Shown here piece by piece: positions 12,401 to 18,443 of a stretch of DNA of 64,000 nt (its first letter is position 1; every line of letters starts with the position of its first letter). Source of the DNA: Gammaproteobacteria bacterium. GTDB taxonomy: Bacteria > Pseudomonadota > Gammaproteobacteria > SZUA-152. Both the position numbers and the translations under genes were made by a program. The stretch covers positions 1-64,000 of the forward strand of contig JAOUJW010000005.1 of the NCBI GenBank assembly GCA_029882975.1, given 5' to 3'. The notes under the pieces are model-generated. The model did no database searches, was not told where the DNA came from, and worked only from the letters and a program-made list of their open reading frames with translations.

Positions 12401-13578
12401 CCAGCAATAGTACCATCACAGATTTCACTGCGTTGGCCAACTTAACCGCTATGACACGCCTCGATATTCGAAGTGTGGGTTTGACGGATACTGACACCCC
12501 GGCACTAAGCGCTATGGTAAATCTGCGATATCTCGATGCCAGCTCGAATTCGTTCAGTTCACTGGGATTTTTGGCCGGTAAAACAGCGCTGGAGGAATTG
12601 TATGTGGTGTACAATCAAATCGCGGATTTGTCTACCATGCCCGCATTGCCATCGTTGTTAAACCTGGATCTATCAGGCAACCGATTTACCAGTTTGGCAG
12701 GTATGCCGCAACTACCGCTGTTGGAGTTACTTAATATTAACAGCAATTCGTTTCTAACCAGTTTGTCGGGAATGAGCGATCTACCCAGTTTGACCGATTT
12801 GAGCATATACAATAATAGCTCTCTGAGCAGTTTGGTGGGTTTACCGGCAGTTTTGTCTACAGTCACTACGGTAAGCTTCAGTTCCAACTCCTCATTGACC
12901 AGTTTGGCTGGAATACCCCAAATGCCCAATTTAAGAAGTCTTAATTTAGGATTTACAGGTATTACTTCACTAACCGGTATGCCGGAGTATGCCCAGCTAA
13001 ACAGTTTGTCGATAAATAGAACGGCCATTTCGGATTTTACCGGAATGCCTATTTTGGCAAACTTGAGCTATCTCGATGCTTCCGGAAATACCTATACGTC
13101 TATGAGCGGGTTAACCAGTCAGCCTAGATTGTCAAGCTTGCGGTTGAATAGTTCTACCATTACGACTCTAACAGGTATGTTGGATTTGCCGGCGTTATCC
13201 AGTGTCTATTTAAACAGTTCCACCATAGCGGACAACTCTTTGGCTGCGTTGTCGGGCTTCACTACAATCAGTCGCCTGGAGTTAAGAAGTATGCCGGCTT
13301 TAACCGATATCAGCGCATTGTCCACTTTGACCAATATCAACTATTTCTATGCTTCCGGCAGTGGTATTGTGGACGTATCGCCACTTAGTGGTCTGACCCG
13401 ACCGTATTATCTGGATCTGCAAAACAACGCTGTGACCACCGGTGTGGCCAGTCTGGCTGTGCTCACTAATGTGTTCAACATCTATCTGCAGGGTAATACT
13501 GGAATTCCTTGTGCGGACTTGAGTGCGTTAACCGCGGCGGGCGTGAACCATATTGCTCCAACAAGCTGTGCACCATAA
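3430..13578 (+). CDS. Giant modular lipoprotein: five leucine-rich-repeat blocks, TSP3 repeats and cadherin-like domains
   Basis: A 3382-residue exported protein. The N-terminus is a lipoprotein signal with lipobox LLSAC followed by a Gly tract. An Ig/cadherin-like domain (about residues 35-135) comes first, then five blocks of internalin-type LRRs (about 140-680, 870-1350, 1538-1977, 2166-2608, 2795-3382). The first four blocks are each followed by an Asp-rich thrombospondin type 3 calcium-binding segment (near 685-776, 1354-1447, 1979-2075, 2610-2703) and a cadherin-like domain. Each LRR block has its own N-cap with a Cys pair and a C-cap of the form NIPC...C. The chain ends at the fifth C-cap, with no C-terminal sorting signal. 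GAGAGGAAT precedes the ATG. The architecture suggests adhesion or ligand binding at the outer membrane. It is rich in Asn-X-Ser/Thr sequons. Confidence 0.9.
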   Translation: MYLSSAVRLLFIFLFALLSACGGGGGGAGPGLAPAPEMALTVYKNTPLNISISAAYGMYWYEGGQNSYQFTIESQPASGTLVLDENMGMWVYTPQTDFVGQDSFIYRVSFNMKGYTYREQTHKVNLDVLDQQPVTIASLNLSNQGLLSCIQNNDYQAVNANEVFFLSYCDELMDLSGIEHLANLVSMELSYPEVADYSVLHQLNNLSHIRVDWADYRSLVAIPGLRSLRYLELYDIENGDGSSSNLLEGMGNLEILEINYMPGLALSHISSLKKLEHLEVDVSDFSSVAALAELDNLKYLSLRGETTVTDMQTLSNLANLKALQLGWGFGDLSFLAGQSSLAVLDLSGDAVLSSLPVLPSLHTLDLSSTGISDFSMLANQPNLKVLDMRYNGITDISSVSGLTTLTRLEFAGNNITDFSPIAPLVNLEELNLSRLNISDASFLSQLVRLKHLDLNSNLISSSLWATLLNDLQTLNLRNNFLSDLNGLSGKNALVNLNVNDNILTDVSALTGLQSLEVVEIRGNLLENLNGISNLPALTMLQASSNNISDISGLSNLPSLQEINIYNNAIPNTSVLSGFAGLTRINASRNQISILGDLSSLVNLTNLELGSNNLTNVGSLAANTALVSLSLGQNSITSGVESLVSLINAQYIGLWGNNDIPCANLDTLVAAVGNDVVDHSGVCFVDSDGDGVADNLDAFPNDPALSADSDGDGIADSLETDADNDGILDANDPFPTDGSEWADTDADGVGDNSDNCPTLANTDQLNENYNRLGDACEPVPVAVNDSFDVYMDTPAYLLPQNNDYDFDSDTLSVVATTAPTNGVVLLKGGQLLYKPNTGYTGTDTFTYSISDGRTNPAYRASATVTLTVLASPVLLSSLIIPDNYLSSCISQTGYRYVNEVTSLNCYFVSNLSGIESLTNLATLQLYSGAPVDLTPLTSLPRLTRLDVRNKGLTDIAALSSLVNLKHLNISGNPGIVSLVPLTTLTRLENLVLTGNVGVTDYSPLASLTALRTLSINNVGLMDASVPAALTTVENLDIRNNNLTSLGLISAYSNLNTLHISDNPVINLSGIGSLVNLRYLVASNTLIADLQGLTGLNRLETVNLSGSANLTDLTGISALPKLSSLVIGGSQITSLNGLPYFPSLASLNISGNPALSTLQGMQLMPNLLYLSASDTALTDFSSLPKQRFLISLSANNVNLTNLNGMSGFPKLTQLYIRNSTIGSLLGILDLPSLTYVNLNDSGVTDGDFSHLGSLNALQNLYLQRSGITDVAVIGGLSNLVRLNLQNNQITDVAPLAALTGLSTLNLSNNQITTGVDAFVALTNSYVDLFGNNGIPCEHLTILTAATINYRAPSLCFTDADGDGVADYEDAFPNDPTEQYDTDGDGIGNNADTDDDGDGFADNVDALPLNANEFEDTDGDGIGNRSDNCRDLANPDQTDVNRNNVGDACEGQPQASNDSITVYQDIPLLIDVLVNDVDLDGGTKVVSAVSAPTNGIAVIQGDKVRYAPSAAYLGLDSFTYTMHDGRAGVTSTATVSINVVATPVLISSITFNDTRLIGCINQPNPDPVYANEVFSLTCNNVTDFTGIENLLNLSKLYSSYGNVSVAGVGPLSGLTNLSHLSLLSKNISDISALSGLTAMINLDLAGNPIQSITPLSAMSNLRTLKLMNAPISDVSVVTNFPQLQALELNGIAGISDHSAIAGLVNLTRLGLGNNGIAANAPSILSGLINLQSLDLYSNGISDFSYLNNMPDLVHLNISGNQLSDISLIPQLQKLERLYVSYNTYTNLSGMVSQPRVTNLDVGSVDLTSLVGLPTLNNLVSLDVSNGTIADLSGIENLPNLSFLDVSTTVQSLDGMANLPKLTDVTFSAQIGNVDFSPLAAFQTITFLDIRNSGVDTLQGINLMVSLTELDANNNQIVDVSPLSALTNLRSLYLYDNQIRTGVADLVTLTNSYIDLRRNDNIPCGDLDILSNAGVRFSRSNLCFTDADGDGVADHSDAFPNDPTEWLDTDGDGIGNNADTDDDGDGVPDVIDLFPLNGNESVDTDGDGVGDNGDNCPTIVNPDQLDANSNRVGDICESAPVAADDSYTVYQDIALTLDVQSNDVDADGDSLTVSLATAPANGVVNITNSVVSYTPNTGVTGADSFTYTVSDRTATGTSTATVNINIVATATLLSNVVFNDAQLQTCVNASGATYANEVFAISPTSHCFNVTDFTGIEQLVNLATANFYNGVLTGTLTPFSSLARLSKLSLRYKSISDISALSGMTQLQDLGLTGNAISDISVLATLTGVKRLEIGSNPVADFSSLATMTQLESLFIDGTGFTGNQGAFFQNLSELKILSMTSNKITNLAFLATNTKLENINLYNNWLVGLSDLPALPLLKRLDVRNNSLFSLGGMPLLPELDYMDLRSNRLNDFSGMPLHPKLTSMRIDSNGFVDLTGLSGLPALVSLYGDSNTYDSLSGISNMPRLNTLSLQYGSIGTMTGMANLPVLSTLRMHGTVVIDGSISPLSTMNSLQYLSMDGSGIRDISPLSNLPYANNIDLNNNFITDVSVVANWTSASYVYLSNNDIRTGVGSLVGLNQIYTLDLSGNINIPCTDLDALTAANIRHTAPAQCFIDTDSDGVADHTDAFPNDPTEWLDTDGDGIGNNADTDDDGDGVLDVVDALPLDPSESLDSDADGVGDNADNCPVIANPDQLDRNNNNIGDVCENAPVAQDDSFVVYAGIPLSMNLTLNDSDLDGDSLRVVAVGTPTSGSVGINNGRVLYIPPTDLSITNDTFTYTISDGSSLTATAVVTLTIDPNPVLISSLGITDANLLNCVNQPNPDPVYANEVLTLSCYSITDITGIGGLVNLRTLSLSSTPLVSGLAPLAGLRSLETLSLASMQLTDVSELASLTGLKSLILYNNPITNHSVLAPLVNLEYLDLSYNGLGANIANLPVFSSLKSLNLTGNTLTDISVLYDSNTGLGFTQLQRLNLRSNQLASISSLSGLTALQELDLTSNSTITDFTALANLTAMTRLDIRSVGLTDTDTPALSAMVNLRYLDASSNSFSSLGFLAGKTALEELYVVYNQIADLSTMPALPSLLNLDLSGNRFTSLAGMPQLPLLELLNINSNSFLTSLSGMSDLPSLTDLSIYNNSSLSSLVGLPAVLSTVTTVSFSSNSSLTSLAGIPQMPNLRSLNLGFTGITSLTGMPEYAQLNSLSINRTAISDFTGMPILANLSYLDASGNTYTSMSGLTSQPRLSSLRLNSSTITTLTGMLDLPALSSVYLNSSTIADNSLAALSGFTTISRLELRSMPALTDISALSTLTNINYFYASGSGIVDVSPLSGLTRPYYLDLQNNAVTTGVASLAVLTNVFNIYLQGNTGIPCADLSALTAAGVNHIAPTSCAP
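3820..13575 (+). repeat. Four to five tandem modules of about 1.9-2.2 kb inside the giant lipoprotein gene
   Basis: The LRR block + TSP3 + cadherin-like unit recurs with a period near 630 residues. At DNA level, the calcium-repeat stretches around 7545-7620, 9418-9492 and 11306-11382 are nearly identical. The N-cap stretches around 8101-8140 and 11866-11905 encode the same NQPNPDPVYANEV motif. This points to growth by segmental duplication and makes the gene prone to recombination and misassembly. Confidence 0.8.
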
Positions 13579-13584
13579 ACTAAT

Positions 13585-13611
13585 AGGGTAGGGGCGAGTT
13601 CGTCCCTACCC
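13585..13611 (+). terminator. Hairpin after the giant lipoprotein gene
   Basis: GGGTAGGGGCG and CGTCCCTACCC form an 11-bp stem (one G-T pair) with loop AGTT, just past the stop codon. There is no following T-run on either strand, so it may act as an mRNA 3'-end stabiliser or a factor-assisted terminator. It lies between two convergent genes. Confidence 0.6.
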
Positions 13612-13647
13612 ATTCCTGTAATATTGAAACACCGCCATTAAGTTTAA

Positions 13648-14391
13648 CTAAAGTCTTTCCGCAACGGTCTTGGCTGCTTTTTTAAGCAAACCGGCCCATT
13701 CGTTTTTGCGACGTTCAATTGGGGCCGAGATAGAAAGGCCGGCTACAACGTTATCATTTTTGTCGTGAATTAACACGCCAATACAACCTACGCCGATCTC
13801 CGCCTCTTCGTTATCAAAAGCGTATCCAGTGACCATGGCGTCTTGTACGCCTTTGGTAAGAGCTTCCAATGAAGCCAGGGTATGAGTGGTATAGGCCTTC
13901 AGACCTGAACGCTTGCTGTAAGCACGAATAAACGTATTGCCCAGTTCGCCAAGCATGAGTTTGCCAACGGCGGTCACATGTAGGGGGGCACGGCTACCAA
14001 TAACTTGTTCAACACGCATCATGCGATTAGGTGAGACGCGCTCTATATAAATCACTTCGTCACCTTCGCGTACCGTCAAATTTACGGTTTCGCCGATTTC
14101 GTCTCGCAAATTCTCCATGATATCCCGGGCTTCTTCTCGAATATCTACACCACGGCGTACGCTATTGGAGAGGTGACGTATTTTTCTGCCAATAAAGTAA
14201 TGGCCGGCACTGTCTCGCTCCACAAAACCAATATCGATTAAGGAAGCCAGAATTCGAAACGCCGTTGATGGATGTAACCCGGTCTCGGCAGATAAGATTT
14301 TAAGGCTGGCAGGGCGGTTTGCCCCGGCAATGGCTTCCATGAGACGGGCGGAACGATCAATTACTTGAATGGATGCGGTTTGTTTGGTCAT
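13648..14391 (-). CDS. IclR family transcriptional regulator
   Basis: A 247-residue DNA-binding regulator. Residues 8-70 form the winged helix-turn-helix (LKILSAETGLHPSTAFRILA), and residues 80-247 the IclR effector-binding domain (MRVEQVIGSRAPLHVTAVGK; IGVGCIGVLI). Length and domain order are normal. It diverges from the transketolase-like gene. The 203-bp gap holds two near-identical palindromes, one just beside its own start codon, so autorepression and control of the catabolic genes by a sugar-acid or phosphorylated effector is the likely arrangement. The effector cannot be told from sequence. Confidence 0.9.
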   Translation of the reverse strand: MTKQTASIQVIDRSARLMEAIAGANRPASLKILSAETGLHPSTAFRILASLIDIGFVERDSAGHYFIGRKIRHLSNSVRRGVDIREEARDIMENLRDEIGETVNLTVREGDEVIYIERVSPNRMMRVEQVIGSRAPLHVTAVGKLMLGELGNTFIRAYSKRSGLKAYTTHTLASLEALTKGVQDAMVTGYAFDNEEAEIGVGCIGVLIHDKNDNVVAGLSISAPIERRKNEWAGLLKKAAKTVAERL

Positions 14392-14396
14392 TGTGA

Positions 14397-14411
14397 TTTC
14401 ATAATGTGAAA
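14397..14411. promoter_or_regulatory. Candidate IclR operator, proximal copy
   Basis: TTTCATAATGTGAAA is a 15-bp palindrome with one mismatch. It lies 5 bp upstream of the IclR start codon and differs by one base from the perfect copy at 14503-14517. Binding here would block the regulator's own transcription. Confidence 0.55.
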
Positions 14412-14468
14412 ACGATTGTGTATTGCGGAATTTTAGAATAAAAGCTATGGTATATACAAGTTAAATTT

Positions 14469-14489
14469 AAGCGGTTCGACCGCTTTTTG
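14469..14489. promoter_or_regulatory. Hairpin with T-run between the two operators
   Basis: AAGCGGT-TCG-ACCGCTT has a perfect 7-bp stem, followed on the + strand by a short T-run. It could be a third operator-like dyad or a small terminator/attenuator ahead of the transketolase-like gene. The sequence does not decide between these. Confidence 0.45.
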
Positions 14490-14502
14490 TTTGCTACCAA
14501 CA

Positions 14503-14517
14503 TTTCACAATGTGAAA
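14503..14517. promoter_or_regulatory. Candidate IclR operator, distal copy (perfect palindrome)
   Basis: TTTCACAATGTGAAA has perfect 7-bp arms around a central A, 78 bp upstream of the transketolase-like gene. Its near-copy lies 106 bp away. The repeated motif in a divergent regulator/enzyme gap is the usual sign of a local operator. Confidence 0.6.
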
Positions 14518-14594
14518 AGGTTGCTGTAATGCGAAATCTTCTAATCATACAGTAACCATGTGGATACTATGGGAACTATACGGAGGACACTGTA

Positions 14595-16811
14595 ATGAGC
14601 GTAACTTACGCCGAAATTAGCGAAAAATTGCCAAGTTTTTGTAAAGGCATTCAACACTACGGCGAGCCATGGCCGAACTATGATCAATTCGCTTCCAAAG
14701 CGGTGATCGGTGCAGGCGAATCATCAATTTCCAAGCTGGATGCCGCGGCAGTCTATCAAACCCTGTTGGGCGCTGATGCCTTGCGATACATTACATTACA
14801 GGTCTGTGGTTCCAAGGGTTCCGGCCATCCAGGTGGTTTTGCGTCCAGTGCCGAAGCCCATGCCGCATTGATGATGTTGGGGCATACCAACATTGTCACC
14901 GAAGTAGGGCATCACGCTCCGGGTTTTTACTCCTCTATGTTCCTGGACGGTTCCCTGGAAGAAATGGGAATTTATACCATGGACGACATGATGCGGCGGT
15001 TTCGGGAAAAACATGGTTTATTAGGTCACTTGTCGGGTGCTATTCCCGGCTTATTGGCGCCGGCTGGACCGTTGGGTCAAGGGCAACACTTTGCAATGGC
15101 AGGTGCCTATTTACATCGTGAGAAGTTATTCCCGGTGACCATTGGCGACGGTGGTATGGGTGAGCCTTATGTTCTGAACTCCATGATGCATTTCAATACG
15201 GCCTATCCTGATGTGACCAACTTTTTGCCGGTATTGATCTGGAATGGGTATTCGCAAGAGCACCACTCTATGGTTTCACTGCACAACAATAAGCAAATGA
15301 TTGAATATTGGAAAGGGCACAAATTCCAAGAGGTGATATTGATTGATGCCAAAGATTTTGACGACGGCAACCAAGAAGGCGCTTATGTTGATAGCAGCTT
15401 ATTTTCCTTGCAGCAACGTTTGGATTTTACCAAGGCAGTGCTTCACGGTATGGAAAAAGCAGCAAATTCCGCCATGTCCGGGAAATTAACGGCCTTCATT
15501 ATAAAGCAATTAAAAGGTACTGGTGTGCACACGGTTGGAGCTAAGTCACACAATCTATATCCTTCAGATACGCTGGACCAACCGCACATCATAGAAGGAT
15601 TGAAACGTCGGGCTTTGCCTCAGAGTGCCTGGAAAATAGTACGTGAAAATTTCAGTCGAGCAGGTGGAGGCCCGGCGGCCAAGACCGTAGTTACAGAATC
15701 TGAGTTGGAGCTTGCGCCATTACCAAAATTGAACATGCAGGAGTTCGGCAAGGGGGAAAAAGCAGTACCTTCAACGGCCATGGGCGCCTTGGTTGCACAA
15801 GTGGGGCGTGCGGACAGACGCTTTGTAGTAACCAATGCTGATGGCAACGAGGCATCTGCCATGAAAAACATCAATGACGCGCTCAAAATTCGCCACCCAA
15901 CGGCAGATCCTGTTTACAATCAGGACCCTACCGGACAGGTTTATGAGCCACTAAATGAGGATGCGTGTGCCGGTCTGGCGGCGGGTTTGTCTCTGTTTGG
16001 CTCGCGTGCCTTATGGTTGTCTTATGAATCCTTTGCGATCAATGGATGGCCTATAATACAAACCGTGACCCAAGCAATGGCTGAGTTACGAAGGAAAACG
16101 CCCTCTATTGTTTGTATGTTTACGGCCGGTGCCTTGGAGCAAGGGCGAAATGGTTGGACTCACCAGCGACCGGAAATTGAGAACTATTTTGCAGGGATGA
16201 TGCGTAACGGTAATGTGTATCCTCTGTTTCCATGTGATGCCAATGCAATTCAAGCCGGTTATGACTACGCGACAAACAGTTACAACAAAGGGATGGTGAT
16301 CATCGCCTCAAAGAGTCCTTTGCCGGTATATATGAGCATTGAGGAGGCTGGAGCTGCCGTTGAAGCCGGTGCCGCGACTATTTACGAGTCCAACTCCGGA
16401 GAGAAGGGAACAGTCGTTTTTGCCGTAACGGGAGATATGATTCTATTGCCGGTATTTGAAGCAAAAGATAAATTGGAATCTATCGGTTATAAGGTGCGGA
16501 TTGTCGCCGTCTTGAATCCAAGGCGTTTATATCGGCCAAGCGATGTGGCTTGGGATACGGTTTCTCAAGGCGATGACAAATTTATGGGTGACGATGAGTT
16601 CAATAATTTGTTCGACGGGGATGTGCTTATGGCTGTTTCCGGTGGACCCAGCGCCCCCTTGGAGCCGGTATTGCTGCGCACACGTGCACCCAAACGTGAC
16701 ACCATTTGTTGGAAACGCGGTGAAACGACAGCGTCGCCAACAGAGATAATGGAATTCAACGGGATTACGCCGGAAATAATGGTGACACGCGTAGAAGACT
16801 TGATGAATTAA
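14595..16811 (+). CDS. Transketolase-like thiamine-diphosphate enzyme
   Basis: A 738-residue cytoplasmic protein of the transketolase superfamily. SGHPGG (near residue 76) matches the transketolase cofactor-binding histidine region. GDGGMGE followed about 30 residues later by WNGYS is the GDG...N motif that binds thiamine diphosphate and a metal ion. PLGQGQHFAMAGA resembles the transketolase LGQG segment, and the C-terminal half has the pyrimidine-binding and C-terminal domains. It is longer than classical transketolase (about 660) and lacks the phosphoketolase N-terminal signature. It is preceded by GGAGGACAC and followed by a hairpin and a DUF1537 kinase, with an IclR regulator upstream, so a pentose or sugar-acid catabolic role is inferred. 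Some homologues may be annotated as xylulose-5-phosphate 3-epimerase; I cannot confirm the reaction. Confidence 0.8.
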   Translation: MSVTYAEISEKLPSFCKGIQHYGEPWPNYDQFASKAVIGAGESSISKLDAAAVYQTLLGADALRYITLQVCGSKGSGHPGGFASSAEAHAALMMLGHTNIVTEVGHHAPGFYSSMFLDGSLEEMGIYTMDDMMRRFREKHGLLGHLSGAIPGLLAPAGPLGQGQHFAMAGAYLHREKLFPVTIGDGGMGEPYVLNSMMHFNTAYPDVTNFLPVLIWNGYSQEHHSMVSLHNNKQMIEYWKGHKFQEVILIDAKDFDDGNQEGAYVDSSLFSLQQRLDFTKAVLHGMEKAANSAMSGKLTAFIIKQLKGTGVHTVGAKSHNLYPSDTLDQPHIIEGLKRRALPQSAWKIVRENFSRAGGGPAAKTVVTESELELAPLPKLNMQEFGKGEKAVPSTAMGALVAQVGRADRRFVVTNADGNEASAMKNINDALKIRHPTADPVYNQDPTGQVYEPLNEDACAGLAAGLSLFGSRALWLSYESFAINGWPIIQTVTQAMAELRRKTPSIVCMFTAGALEQGRNGWTHQRPEIENYFAGMMRNGNVYPLFPCDANAIQAGYDYATNSYNKGMVIIASKSPLPVYMSIEEAGAAVEAGAATIYESNSGEKGTVVFAVTGDMILLPVFEAKDKLESIGYKVRIVAVLNPRRLYRPSDVAWDTVSQGDDKFMGDDEFNNLFDGDVLMAVSGGPSAPLEPVLLRTRAPKRDTICWKRGETTASPTEIMEFNGITPEIMVTRVEDLMN

Positions 16812-16834
16812 TTACTCTCTGTTTGTACTTCTAA

Positions 16835-16888
16835 CTCTCCCCGCTTGTGTATCCGGATTTGGAAAACAGGCAAGGGGAGAGCCTTTTT
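16835..16888 (+). terminator. Terminator-like hairpin between the transketolase-like and kinase genes
   Basis: CTCTCCCC (16835-16842) pairs with GGGGAGAG (16874-16881), extended by TTG/CAA, with a loop of about 27 nt and then CCTTTTT. This could end or partly end the first transcript, so the kinase may be expressed at a lower level or from its own promoter. Confidence 0.6.
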
Positions 16889-17048
16889 AAGAACCAGGAG
16901 AGCCACGGCAAACAATTTGGAGCCACTGATTGACAGGATGTGCTTAGCACCTTATACCATCCCTCTAAAGTATTCTTTAGAGTTTGGATTGCTCATCCAG
17001 GAGTCAAGCTATGGTTCCTTTGAACAAGTTAAATGTAGAGACAATACA

Positions 17049-18407
17049 ATGACCGACACGAAAATTATTGTACTTGATGATGATCCCACAGGGTCGCAAA
17101 CTGTACACAGTTGTCTATTACTTACGCGTTGGGATGTGGACACGCTGCAACAAGGGTTGCGAGATGCTTCACCCTTGTTTTTTGTACTGACCAATACCCG
17201 GGGTATGGATGCACAATCTGCCGCTACTATAACACGGGAGGTTTGTGTCAATTTAAAAAAGGCTTTATTGGAACTGAAAAGCACCGGGCATGTTATTAAC
17301 CCTATAGTCGTCAGTCGTTCCGATTCTACTTTGCGTGGTCACTACCCGGTGGAAACCGATATCATTGCAGAAGAACTCGGTCCTTTTGATGCGCATTTTC
17401 TGGTGCCGGCATTTTTTGAAGGAGGCCGCTTCACCAAAGATAGTATCCACTATTTACTGGTAGACGGTAAACCGGTACCGGTACATGAAACGGAATTCGC
17501 TAAAGACTCTGTGTTTGGCTACACCCACAGTTATTTACCCGATTACGTTGAAGAAAAAACCTACGGTAAAATTATGGCAGAAGATGTATTGCGATTTACG
17601 TTGTATGATGTACGCGGTGACAGTTTGGCGCGACTCATGGTATTGAGTGATAATAAGTGTTGTGTAGTTGATGGTGAAACACAAGATGATTTAGACCATT
17701 TTTGCAACCAACTCATGCTGGCTGCATCCAAGGGAAAACGCTTTTTGTTTCGTAGTGGGGCCAGTTTACTAACGGCTTTGGCAAAGTTGCCTGATCAACC
17801 CGTAGCGCCTGCTGCTATGCGGGAATATGTGCGTAATGGGCAAGCGGGCGCCGTTATTGTTGGCTCACATGTGCGTAAAACGACAGAACAATTGCATGAG
17901 CTCCTGAAACAAGACAACACAGTTCCCATTGAAATTAATGTGGAACACATAGATACCGACAGTGATGAACTACTGAAAATTACCGTCGACGCCGTTCATG
18001 AGGCCCATAAACAAGGAAACACCGCGGTGATATTTACCAGTCGTATTGAAAAAATATTTCCGGATCATGGCACCCGTTTGCAATTCGGCATTCGTGTTTC
18101 AAAATTCTTAATGGATGTTGTCCGGAATCTCCCTAAGGAAATCGGATTTCTTATCAGCAAAGGTGGCATTACATCCAACGATGTTTTAAGTGATGGCTTG
18201 TCGCTGCGCACGTCAAGAGTTGTTGGGCAAATTTTGCCAGGCTGTTCTGTTGTACGCTGCCCGGACGATCATCCGTACTTTGCAAATCTTCCCGTTGTCA
18301 TATTTCCAGGTAACGTAGGGGATAAATATTCTTTGGCAACGGCGTATGCTCGTTTAACGGTAGAACAGAACAACAAACATGCAAATAAACAGTCGATTTT
18401 GGCATAA
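17049..18407 (+). CDS. Four-carbon acid sugar kinase family protein (DUF1537, OtnK-like)
   Basis: About 452 residues from the ATG at 17049, which gives the conserved N-terminus KIIVLDDDPTGSQT of this family. An in-frame extension to 16845 is possible but would run through the upstream hairpin, and no homologous N-terminus is visible there, so I reject it. Further family motifs are VSRSDSTLRGHYP (sugar binding) and, near the C-terminus, LISKGGITSNDVL and a Gly-rich PGNVGD (nucleotide binding). Members phosphorylate threonate, erythronate or similar acid sugars before aldolase or oxidative steps. No aldolase or dehydrogenase partner is present here; the transketolase-like gene is its only obvious partner. 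A weak AGAGAC site precedes the start. Confidence 0.85.
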   Translation: MTDTKIIVLDDDPTGSQTVHSCLLLTRWDVDTLQQGLRDASPLFFVLTNTRGMDAQSAATITREVCVNLKKALLELKSTGHVINPIVVSRSDSTLRGHYPVETDIIAEELGPFDAHFLVPAFFEGGRFTKDSIHYLLVDGKPVPVHETEFAKDSVFGYTHSYLPDYVEEKTYGKIMAEDVLRFTLYDVRGDSLARLMVLSDNKCCVVDGETQDDLDHFCNQLMLAASKGKRFLFRSGASLLTALAKLPDQPVAPAAMREYVRNGQAGAVIVGSHVRKTTEQLHELLKQDNTVPIEINVEHIDTDSDELLKITVDAVHEAHKQGNTAVIFTSRIEKIFPDHGTRLQFGIRVSKFLMDVVRNLPKEIGFLISKGGITSNDVLSDGLSLRTSRVVGQILPGCSVVRCPDDHPYFANLPVVIFPGNVGDKYSLATAYARLTVEQNNKHANKQSILA

Positions 18408-18443
18408 ATCCTCTTGGGTGAAGCCAGATTTTTAAGGACGAAC

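Noticed and set aside
14595-16811. Phosphoketolase
   Set aside because: It lacks the phosphoketolase N-terminal signature and carries transketolase-style SGHPGG and LGQG segments.
16845-17048. N-terminal extension of the DUF1537 kinase
   Set aside because: It would run through a terminator-like hairpin and gives residues unlike the family, while the ATG at 17049 gives the conserved N-terminus.
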